Assembly (NCBI GenBank): GCA_029449245.1
Contig: JANATF010000009.1
Coordinates: 1,736,001 to 1,800,000 of the forward strand
Reading direction: 5' to 3'
Length of the DNA stretch: 64,000 nucleotides
Source: Mortierella alpina
Taxonomy: Eukaryota > Mortierellomycota > Mortierellomycetes > Mortierellales > Mortierellaceae
Made by a program: the position numbers and the translations under genes. Each line of letters begins with the position of its first letter. Positions within the stretch are counted from its first letter, which is position 1. The notes under the pieces were generated by a model that saw nothing but the letters and a program-made list of their open reading frames with translations, was not told the origin of the DNA and searched no databases. Below, one piece after another: positions 55,401 through 64,000 of this stretch.

Positions 55401-58078
55401 CTACCACAAAGCCTTACTGTTTTTGGGCTTCATGGGAACGCCTCCTCTACCGCCACCCACGCCCTGTCCTGGCATCTGTCCAGGCCAGGCACCTACACCA
55501 CCTCCACCGCCCTGTGCGCCCATCACTCCACCGATGCCTGGTCTTGACAGGGCTTTGCTATCAAAACCTGGCGGTGGGGGCCTGATCCAGGGTCGTCCTC
55601 CACCTGGCTTGGAATGATTGAATGACCCCCAGATATCCCAGATGAATGAAGCTAGGAAACTTGCGAAAGCAATCATGCCCAGGAAGATGCTCGAATTATA
55701 CATATCGCACCTACATGGAAGTTTTCTTGTGAGCTCAGGGACAACATGGAGAATCTCAAGAGCAAGTGAAAACCCAAATGTCGCTTACCATCCATCTTGA
55801 CCGCCCACAGCACACGGGAACTTGGAGATACACACAAAGATGTCGATGAGCCACATCAGGGTCATGAAGATATCGAGTCCCAACAGAACATAACGCTTCA
55901 TCTTTGGCTTGCGTCGCAGCCTCCGACTGAAATAATTGAACACGAACGCAAAGCTGATCAGGATGGACACGATCCCGACGATGTAATGGAAGGCCAGCCC
56001 GGCTTTGCTGGAGAACGGTGCTGATGAGTGAGAGACCTGTGTAGAAGGGATGTTTTTTTTTTAGCAACGTTGGCACACTGGAGGACCCAAAGTCAGAAGA
56101 TTGCAACCCACACATTCTTGGTTCAACTTACAGGTGAAGCAGCAATCAAGAATATCAGGACCAATGCACTGGAAACCAAGCTGATCAGTCGCATGATCAG
56201 ACGTCTCTTGTTGGGCACCTTGGGCGATGTCAGTTCATGGAGTTCTTCCTTATCAGCGTCAGGGGATGCTGCCACGGGTGTCGCTTTGCTGTCCACGCCT
56301 TCCTTCTTGACACCACCTCCCAGATCCAATGCCTTTTTGGGCTTCGTGATCCCCGCGCCGGCCACCGACCCTGGAGCCAGTGTTGATTCTGCGCCATCCC
56401 CTTCGACTGCATCGTCCGGCCCTCCAGCAGCATAGCCATAGAACGCTCCATCGCGACCATCATAATCGTACTGCTGACGATTTTGATAATACCGCTCGCG
56501 CTCATAACCTTCCAGATGATGCTCCCAGTACCGTCCATCGTGACCGAGATCATCCCTGTGGCTCCGTGAGAGTCCATGCATCTGCATCTGTGATATCATC
56601 GCCATCCTCTCGTGTGAGCCGTAATCTGCTGCTGCTCCCGGGCTATGGTAGTAGCCAGGTTGGGTGGGTGACATTCGACTATATCCATCCGAGTCCATGG
56701 AGAGGCGGTGTCTAGGTCGAGAAGGAAATGATCCTGGGAGCGACGATAAGGGTGCCTCCCGGTCGGCAACAGGCGGTGGAATAGCAATACTGTTGTTTCT
56801 GCTGTGGCTCGCCACCCACTCCTTGGCTCTGCTCAATCGATCGGGTATGACATCCCGCTGCTGCTGCTGCTGCTTTTCGTTGAGCGAGGATGTGGCTTCG
56901 TCATCCCCAAACTCTGATGCGGATCCAGCGAGAGCTTGTAGTCCAAATGCCTCCCGCCGAGCCCTGTCAGAGTCGTATCGCTCCTGGGAATGCATCCGTC
57001 GCTCACGGCTTTGACGCGAGTATCTGTCGTAGTCTGCAGCGCTCACCAGGCTAATCGGTCGCGGCCGATACTGTTGCTGGGGGCGCGGTCGGCTGGAGGA
57101 GGCATGAGGTGGTGGCTGGTAGCCCAAGAAGGGACTCATCTGCTCGTCCAGTTCCGAATGCAATCCACGGTACCCATCGGGCCAGTAGCCGAGCTTGTCT
57201 CGCTGGTTGTTGTGGTGGTGATCGCCAGATACGGGTGGTGGGGATAGAGAATGGAGACGAGGAGGTCGTCTGTCCGAGAAGTTGTCCCTGCTTCCTCTAT
57301 TGTTGCCACGAGGGGTGGTTGGGTGACGATCGTCTCGTGGGTTTATCCTGTGATTCCTGTGATGTTCCTGCCGATTCGGAGCTGCATCGCTAGCATAAAG
57401 GGGTCCACTGCTTAAGGCCCTCTGTCGTTCTCGGCCCCGGGTACCAGGCGGCATCAGCTCTTCGGATTCCTCAGCGTAGATCATCTCTTCTTGCCGCTCC
57501 TGCCGCTGTCGTTGCTGCTGCTGTTGGTGATGGAGTAGAACCGCATCGACATGTTGTTTGGGTTCCTTGTCGCTCTCGGCGTTCTTGTCGCGACTCATGT
57601 TCAGTCCTGACTTGACGAGTGCTCCTTTTAGCCCCGCGCCGAGTCGTTGGATCGCGGTGTTATTTGTCCTCCTGTAGTCTTCCCGTTCCTCGTCATGGTG
57701 CACTTGTAGATCTATACTCTGCCGAGTCTTGCCCGAGACAAATCCTCGAGTTTCTTCAATCTCAATTTCAACAGCTTCAGTCTCCCTCTCCTGCCGCTCC
57801 TGATGGACAAAGACGTTGTTGCGACTGATGCCATCTGGCTGTGTTGGGTCTAAAGGAAAAGGGTTGGGATTGTAGACAGAGCTGGGCAGGTGTGGCTGAG
57901 GGGCCATGGATGCGGACTCTAACGGGTCGTAGGATGTGGAGGAGCGAAGGACTTTTTTGTTGTGGTGCGCCTTTTTCTTTTCGTTTTGGTCCATGCGTTT
58001 GATGCCGAGAAAGGTTGCTGAGGATGAGGAGACACCTGCGTTAGGGTCCTTGGTCTGGAGACCGAGCTTCTTGAGCAT
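55401..58078 (-). CDS. Four-helix (MARVEL-like) membrane protein with long disordered N-terminus
   Basis: Exons 58078-56132, 56036-55789 and 55710-55401 give 834 aa. Residues 1-~620 are Gln/Arg/Ser/His-rich and disordered. Four hydrophobic helices follow: LISLVSSALVLIFLIAASP, YIVGIVSILISFAFVFNYF, LLGLDIFMTLMWLIDIFVCI, and SIFLGMIAFASFLASFIWDI. A conserved-looking WLIDIFVC and an SFIWDIW pattern fit the MARVEL (four-helix) fold seen in fungal plasma-membrane proteins. The Gly/Pro-rich tail has PGGGRPWIRPPPPGFDSK. Family assignment rests on topology, not on diagnostic residues. Basic residues (RRLRRKPKMK) between helices 2 and 3 suggest a cytosolic loop. Confidence 0.8.
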
Positions 58079-58131
58079 AATGTGTAGTGCGTGTGTCTGT
58101 CTGTATGCTATCGACAGTTTGACAGTGGAGA

Positions 58132-58140
58132 CTTTTTATA
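58132..58140 (-). promoter_or_regulatory. TATA box of the MARVEL-like gene
   Basis: TATAAAAAG on the minus strand, 54 bases upstream of ATG 58078. The position is short but acceptable for a compact promoter. Confidence 0.45.
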
Positions 58141-58908
58141 AAGTGTGATGAATAATCACACAGTTGTGTTCAACGAATGAAGATGCAGGTACGTGAAAGA
58201 AGAGCAAAGCAAAAAGCACGCTGCTCAGCAGTGAAGCGTGGAGGGGGGAGGGGTGTATATGCAAGAGGCGGGAGAGCAAGAGAAGGAGAGCAAGAGAAGG
58301 AGAAGAAGAAGCAAAGTTGAGGCGTCCGTCCAGCGTTGGGGTGAGAGGAAGATGGAGCTTGGGGAGGATGCTATTTCCTCTCCTCGGCCCTCTCCACCCC
58401 TGATGCCCGTGGTGTCTGTCTGTCCAGCGTGATGTGGATACTTGACCCCTTTATTTTCACGGACCTGAACAGACCTTGCAGCCTCCGCCACACCATGACG
58501 ATCGCGCTTCTCTGAGAATGGCCGCTGCCCCCCTTTTGACTGTTCACATTGTTCTTTTTATAAAATTGCGCACCTGCCATCCGTCGTGCCAAGCGATCGT
58601 TTTGTACCTGTGCACTTTTGGGTGTGTCAGGAAGGAAGGGCAGATGATGCAGGGCGCGTCAGGCCGGTTGGGTATGTCAATAATTAAGCGCTAGCAGTCT
58701 GTCCTGCCATACACACTACCGTGGAGCAGCTGCTCATACGGTATGCTTCGAGCACCGCCATATGGTCCTGACAGCATCCATCAAATAGCCATGCCCAAGG
58801 GTACATCTCTTAAACTGGCAACAAGTACCCAACGTTCAAGACAAACGGCATTGCAAATGTCTTAAGGGGCAATCCTGGACCCTCTTTCTGCTTCGCGAAC
58901 TTTGATTG

Positions 58909-60846
58909 ATGCGAATCACCGCCATTTTCCGCAAATCTACCATCTGCCCTTGGCGCCCCGTCCGCATGTCGCACCTCTGTCTGTTTTGCAATCTGCGGCC
59001 GCAAGGCTACCGCAGCATTGCGTCGCTCCAGAGTCACATCCTCGTCGTCCACGATGGCGGTGCGCGAGTGGGCACCTTGAATTGCGAGCGGGAGGGCTGC
59101 GACGCGACCTACTACAGCCGAACCAAGTACAACCATCACAAGCTGCATTGCTTGGCGCCCAACCAATATATACATATGCGAAAGAGGCGGCAGATCCAGA
59201 TCCACTATCCTCTGGCGCATAGTTTCAGGAGCGAACCCGACATCCACGCGTCTGCAGACCTGGTAGCTCCGGTCGAACGTGTCCCACCAAGACGACCTAT
59301 CGACGAAGTGAGCCACCAGGAGGAGGAAGAGGAGGAGGAGGAGGAGGAGGCGGATGCGTGTGTCGAGGATTGGTCCGATGCGCACCCTAGCACCGACTTG
59401 GACGACGTGAGCAGTTATGATACGCAGTCGCTGGAAGTAGACATTTCGCCAGAGCCTTCACCTGACATCGACGAGCCCTCACTTGAGGTCGATGAGCCTT
59501 TGAGTGAATCTTCAAAGCCTTCACTTGAAGTCAGCGAGCCTTTAGGCGAACCCTCCAACGAGCTTTTGCACAGGCATTCTTGCAAACATTCGGGTGAGAA
59601 TCTGGACGGGTACTGGGACAAGCTTTCGGGAGAACATGCAGTTGAGCGTTTGGCTGTCAACCCGGAGCCCACCTTCTCACCCAGGGGGAGTGCGATTGTG
59701 CAAGAAGCTGAATCAGTTGCGCCTGAGCAGAATTTACTCGAACATACGAGTGAATCAACCGTGCCTGAACAGAATCTGCACGCGCATGTGGTTGAATCAA
59801 CAGGCATCCAGGATACCAGGAGCACCAGCGATCTAGCACTAGCTCGTGAGGAACCTTTAACCGTTACTGCCAGTACGACCAACCTCCGCAGCTTGGTGAA
59901 TGGTTTCGTACAGTACATTGGACAGCCATCGAGTGACACAGGACTACCCGTGCTGCTGGCGGCCACAAGCGCTAAGCGCGGTCAGGACCACCCGGTCACA
60001 CTTCTTCGTTCCAATAAGAAGCAATGCGGACAGGTGTCAAAGTCAGCCCTTAAAGATCTCGGTGATGCATTGACGATTCATCCTTTCGGCAAGCTGTTAA
60101 GGATCGATCAGTATGAGCCCATGGAACCAAATCTATTTCTCTCAGACATGCACTCTCACGGGGAAGACGTCGCCAAAACATTGGCAGGATCGCTCTTACA
60201 ATCCGGCTCAACCGTCATTCTAATCATCAGAGTCGAGTTATATGGGAGGCTTACGAAGAACGATGATGCTCACGGATTCGAGTCGGTTAGACCTACTTGG
60301 GACCTCAAGGAGGTCAAGTTTGTCCGCCACAACAATCGCCGAAAGCTCCTGATTGGGACGAGTTGCTGGAACGCCATTGTAACAGCTTCTATCAACCTGA
60401 CATCTGGAGATATATCCGTAGGAATCGACAACCTGTCCATGTGCCTCCTCGGCCAAACAAGGATCTGGACAAGGAACGATTGTGCTCTGAATCCTCTATT
60501 AAAGAGGCCACTGAACAAGAATGGCCAACATGAGCATGAGGGCGGCCTCAATAAGCAGGCAGCCATGTTCTACCTCTTCATAGACCAAACGCAGTTGCCG
60601 CTCACTGTATCTGGGGGATTTAACAATGGCTGTAAGAAACCAAAGTCGGTACAAGAGGAAGCAGCGACACTCGGGCACTGTGTTACGACCCGTGGCGGCG
60701 ATGGACAAGTCGAGAAGATGTTTGTCGACGGAGGATTTACAACCACGAAGGCTTTCGATGATGGGTTGGTAATGGACAGCATCAGAAAGACACTAGATCT
60801 TTTGCTGCACGACAGGAAAGGCAAAGCTCGCGCGTACCATAGCTAG
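58909..60846 (+). CDS. Unrecognised acidic protein with N-terminal C2H2-like fingers
   Basis: Single exon, 645 aa from ATG 58909; an ATG at 58966 is an alternative. The N-terminus has two C2H2-like fingers: LCLFCNLRPQGYRSIASLQS then HILVVH, and LNCEREGCDATYYSRTKYNH then HKLHC. A Glu run (about ten) and Ser/Glu repeats (PSLEVDEPLSES, PSLEVSEPLGEP, PEQNLLEH, PEQNLHAH) follow. The C-terminal ~300 residues look globular, with IHPFGKLLRIDQYEPMEPNL, STVILIIRVELYGRLTKNDD, RKLLIGTSCWNAIVTASINL and MFYLFIDQTQLPLTVSGGFN. I know no family for this part. It could be a lineage-specific regulator or a domesticated element protein. Confidence 0.75.
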   Translation: MRITAIFRKSTICPWRPVRMSHLCLFCNLRPQGYRSIASLQSHILVVHDGGARVGTLNCEREGCDATYYSRTKYNHHKLHCLAPNQYIHMRKRRQIQIHYPLAHSFRSEPDIHASADLVAPVERVPPRRPIDEVSHQEEEEEEEEEEADACVEDWSDAHPSTDLDDVSSYDTQSLEVDISPEPSPDIDEPSLEVDEPLSESSKPSLEVSEPLGEPSNELLHRHSCKHSGENLDGYWDKLSGEHAVERLAVNPEPTFSPRGSAIVQEAESVAPEQNLLEHTSESTVPEQNLHAHVVESTGIQDTRSTSDLALAREEPLTVTASTTNLRSLVNGFVQYIGQPSSDTGLPVLLAATSAKRGQDHPVTLLRSNKKQCGQVSKSALKDLGDALTIHPFGKLLRIDQYEPMEPNLFLSDMHSHGEDVAKTLAGSLLQSGSTVILIIRVELYGRLTKNDDAHGFESVRPTWDLKEVKFVRHNNRRKLLIGTSCWNAIVTASINLTSGDISVGIDNLSMCLLGQTRIWTRNDCALNPLLKRPLNKNGQHEHEGGLNKQAAMFYLFIDQTQLPLTVSGGFNNGCKKPKSVQEEAATLGHCVTTRGGDGQVEKMFVDGGFTTTKAFDDGLVMDSIRKTLDLLLHDRKGKARAYHS

Positions 60847-62166
60847 CCGGCCATGGCTTTGTGCGATGGGTGCTCTGGCTAGCCTTGTTGTATATCTCAC
60901 CCCTGTATAGTCATTGTAAATTCATATCGAGTCAATAAAGCACACCATTTACCCATGGGAAGCTGTCGTCATGAATGAGTGGTGTATGTGTGGGAGACCT
61001 GTGTGTACTTTTTCCATCCAGAAACCCCTGCCAAAATAAAAACTGTCTCGCGCGTCTGATACCGTGGGCATGATGTGGATTCAAAAGCTCATTACAGCAC
61101 AGCAGAGGGGGGAGAAGGAGTTGCCGCGTAGCAACCATAGCACCAAGTCTACAGATCCAAACGTCAATGATAATCCTAAGCTGGCGGGGTTGAGGCAATG
61201 GGTTTGACTTGACGGCAGGACTTGCTCTTTGCTCTGGTGGGTCCTTTCTTTTCAAAGTCTCTCTCGACAGGTTCACAGTTCTCACGGTTGATCGAGTGCC
61301 CTTTGACAAGTGAAATACTGTCATTCCCACACGACACTTTGTTTTTTGCATAATGCTTGTAATGCATAGGTAAGTCACGCTTGTTCGAGAGTGCTAAGAA
61401 GAGACCAATGCGCGTGTACCCGCACAACGCATCCATACGCCATATGCTGTCACTCGATCAGGCCTTTGCGAACTCCCGTTCTGTAACTCAAACCAATCTC
61501 CCGTGGAGACGCGCGGCGATCAAAAGTAAAGTTGTTTAATGTGCTAGTAAGCATGTTCTGCGTGCACTTGGACAAAACTCTAGACCGGCCATGGGAAGTT
61601 CAACATTCACGAGGTTGAATATAGTTCTGGACAAAAGTCTGTTCTACTGCTTTCTTTACGCGACCATCGCTCTCCCTTAAAATGCAGGTTTGTTTAGTCC
61701 CGTAGAAGCACGCATGAATCAAAGAAACAGAAGAAAACACGTAAGCCTTGAATATCACTCAAGGTACAGTGCAGGGCGGAGGTGATGAATGTGCATGGAC
61801 CATTCGTGCAATCCAGAAAATTTACTATTGGGGAACACAACGGCGTGAGAGTTTTCTGCTGACCAAATCGCGCTTTTTCCTGATCGCCACAGGATACTTC
61901 AATCATGCAGGCAACGCTGCCATACAGGTGCGATGCACACAAACCACACCAAGATCCTTTCGCCGCGGCACTGAGTCGTGTAGACTATAGACCATGCTCG
62001 CAATCGGGAAGCAATAATTGTGGCGCGATAAAGGAAATCTCTTCCCACCCCTCACTTTTGCATAGTCTAGCACGGGAGAATCCTTGTAATAACTCCAAGA
62101 GGAAGTTGACACTCTCATGCGGCGATTGTGAGCACTATCGCGACCAAGGATAAACAACGTTTCTCG
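60847..62166. other. 1.3-kb stretch without recognised genes
   Basis: Short frames on both strands lack conserved features. A GTCAATAAAGCA near 60932 is a plausible polyadenylation signal for the upstream gene. Confidence 0.45.
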
Positions 62167-62176
62167 TATAAAAAGG
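62167..62176 (+). promoter_or_regulatory. TATA box of the secreted peptide gene
   Basis: TATAAAAAGG lies 193 bases before the ATG at 62360. A leader of this length, with a possible intron in it ending near CTACAG at 62351, is plausible. Sequence and spacing only. Confidence 0.45.
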
Positions 62177-62359
62177 TTGACATCTGCCCCCATCCTACCT
62201 CACGCACCTCACACCTCACCAACTATCTCTTCCTCCACGAACGTAAGCCTTACCGACCACATCATTACACTGCCGAACATGATCTTGACAACGCCCTAAC
62301 TAACCAATTGATGTTCTGTTCATTCTGCCTCCGATTTTATAGCAACTACAGGATCTATC

Positions 62360-62602
62360 ATGCGTTTCTTCCTTGTCGCTTCGCTCCTCGCCGTCTTTGT
62401 TTCGCAAGTCTCGGCAACATGGTGCGCTTGCTGGGACAATCCCACCAGTGATGAATGCTGCAGCAAGATCATGGGCGGCTCAACCTTTATATCTCCTCGG
62501 CTGGGCCGGGGTACTTGCGATGTAGGAGGCAGTAGCTGGAAGGAGACTGAATTCAAGGACTGCTGCTACTACCGTGAAGGACCCGGAGTCGCCTGTACTT
62601 AA
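62360..62602 (+). CDS. Small secreted cysteine-rich protein
   Basis: 80 aa. The first 19 residues (MRFFLVASLLAVFVSQVSA) form a clear signal peptide with an A-x-A-like cleavage site before TWCACW. The mature ~61 residues contain eight cysteines in the pattern CxC, CC, C, CC, C (TWCACWDN, DECCSK, GTCDV, KDCCYYREG, VACT), suitable for four disulfides. This architecture is shared by fungal effector-like and antimicrobial peptides, but I recognise no specific family. The ATG follows a plausible leader intron acceptor (CTACAG). Confidence 0.82.
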   Translation: MRFFLVASLLAVFVSQVSATWCACWDNPTSDECCSKIMGGSTFISPRLGRGTCDVGGSSWKETEFKDCCYYREGPGVACT

Positions 62603-63147
62603 CGCAACCAAGGTGCTTCGTCCTGCTGCGGCCGCCCTGTTCCTCTAGTCCCACATAAGTTAGCACTTGACGTGTACATACTCTCTTGACCTACCAAGAA
62701 TAAAATGGCCCTTGAAGACCCTTGAATCAAGCAACATGCTAAACGTCCACTCCTATTGCAGTTTCCGCTCGCGCGCTACAAGCATTAGACATCATGCTAC
62801 CAAGTTGCCGCTCTATTTGCGTTGATCTGCTCTCGATGTCTATCAACCTTTGTAGCCAGCCCTGGACGCGAGGATCCGCAGCTCTATTTGGAGAGCAATT
62901 GAAGATTTAGTGGCGGGTGACCCCGTTCCCTTTTTCATTTTTGCACCATCCAGGGCTGATCAGCACGCTGTTCTGAAATATTCTGTTTTCCTCCTGCTTC
63001 ATTCCCTCACTCTTCTCTCTTTCTCTCTTCCTCCATCCTCACCCTTCATCCTACCTTTGCCTTTCACCCTCTGGGAATCCTTCTTGCTTGTCCTGCACTG
63101 CCTTTACGCAGCTCCTTGGCACAAACGACAAAAGCCTCACACGAAAA
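62603..63147. other. Intergenic region before the MscL gene
   Basis: No gene recognised. The last ~170 bases are strongly pyrimidine-rich (CTTCATTCCCTCACTCTTC type), a common fungal promoter or leader feature. Confidence 0.5.
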
Positions 63148-63960
63148 ATGTCCTCTCCACCACCACCACCACCACCACCACGTCAGAGCTCTATCGGCAG
63201 CAACGATGGTGGAACCCGCCGCGAGAGAATCATATACCAGATCCAAAACGCCGAGGATACGGCTCTCATGTCGCTCCTTCATGGACGAGAGGTCGTCACG
63301 CGGAAAGCAACGTCGCTGTGGACTCATTTTAAAGTACGGCTCCTTTGGTTCTCTAAACCGCGATTCCATCCGAGTGGGCAATCACCCTTGGCAGAGCTGG
63401 GAGCTGGGGGGTCCTCATTGTTTACCTTGTCTACTCACAGCAGCATTTCTTTTGATAGGACTTTATTGACAATGGAAATGTCCTTGGACTAGCTGTAAGT
63501 TTGGGTTCAACAAGGGACACTTTGATCTGGGAACCTCATGATCCTCCAAGCAGAAAAGGTACTAAAATTAGTATCAATAATATGTCATACGTATAGGTCG
63601 GTCTTATTCTCGGCGCCTCATTCACGTCGCTGGTCAAGTCACTGGTCGACGACATTATCTCACCACCGTTGGGCATCGCTCTTGGACAAGCAAGTCTCGA
63701 TGACTTGTTTGTGATCATCAAGGATGGGAAAAACGCAACAGAACACTACATGACTCTGGAGCAAGGTAAATACTAAGTTGCGATAACCAAGGAGAAGGAC
63801 ATACAACCTGCATTGTTAAAACTGAACCTGGCTTTGTCTATACGATATCTGAACTGGCTAGCGCATGACGATGGAGCAGTGTGCATCGCTTACGGTCGGT
63901 TTATACAGATGACCTTCAACTTTGTATTTGTAGCTGTTGTTCTCTTTCTTATGATCAGGG
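63148..63960 (+). CDS. Large-conductance mechanosensitive channel (MscL family), 5' part
   Basis: MscL opens under membrane tension; it is common in bacteria and present in only some fungi. Exons so far: 63148-63333, 63459-63494, 63597-63765 and 63880-63960. A donor (GTAAGG) follows at 63961, so the gene continues beyond the window. After a Pro-rich start (MSSPPPPPPPP) come the diagnostic first helix DFIDNGNVLGLAVGLILGAS, FTSLVKSLVDDIISPPLGIA, an extracellular loop with a possible N-glycosylation site (KNATEH), and the second helix YGRFIQMTFNFVFVAVVLFL. The fourth exon acceptor (GGAGCAG at 63879) is chosen for phase. The N-terminus is longer than in bacterial MscL. Confidence 0.88.
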
Positions 63961-64000
63961 GTAAGGCAAGCGTGAGCTTCAATACGTCTTTTCGCTATCC

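Overview
The window is nuclear DNA of a filamentous fungus. Genes are compact, with many short introns (roughly 50-150 bases, GT...AG, acceptors often ATAG/CTAG). Gene content fits an early-diverging lineage; Mortierellomycotina (Mortierella-like) is my best guess, from the combination of an MscL channel, an ERG28, expanded glutathione S-transferases and a Fanzor-type element. That placement is inference, not a database match. Exon structures below were built by hand from splice signals, reading phase and family conservation.

1-28 kb is an ordinary housekeeping block: a partial unknown 3' end, ERG28 (sterol scaffold), the TFIIH subunit SSL1/p44, a mitochondrial EngB-type GTPase, a PPWD1-type WD40-cyclophilin, a CBM48/Mdg1-like protein with three internal repeats, a B12D/NDUFA4-like protein, a GT34 glycosyltransferase with an in-frame TGA, a tRNA-Cys(GCA), a glutaredoxin, the nucleoporin NUP82/NUP88, IML2/TTC39, a FUN14 protein and the PP5/PPT1 phosphatase.

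29.25-34.38 kb is the highlight. A 5.1-kb element is bounded by 23-bp terminal inverted repeats (22/23 identical) and flanking TA dinucleotides, like Tc1/mariner-pogo elements. It carries one four-exon gene on the minus strand. The gene encodes a predicted 1257-residue protein with an N-terminal FEN1/XPG-type nuclease, all key acidic residues present, joined in frame to a Fanzor (eukaryotic TnpB-like, RuvC plus zinc ribbon) nuclease. I see no DDE transposase in it. Three 40-bp tandem repeats lie upstream of the start codon.

34.5-44.7 kb holds RVS161/hob3 (BAR protein), two glutathione S-transferases and a decayed third. Between the two intact GSTs lies a patchwork of repeats: an 0.8-kb direct repeat with copies exactly 3.9 kb apart, several broken copies of a cysteine-rich, possibly HNH-like gene family, a possible Helitron-type 3' end, and a C2H2 zinc-finger gene.

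44.7-64 kb has a 3-kb gene-poor stretch, then a very large low-complexity protein (1876 aa), EMC2 (ER membrane complex), a four-helix MARVEL-like membrane protein, an unrecognised acidic zinc-finger protein, a small secreted cysteine-rich peptide, and the 5' part of an MscL mechanosensitive channel gene that runs off the right edge.
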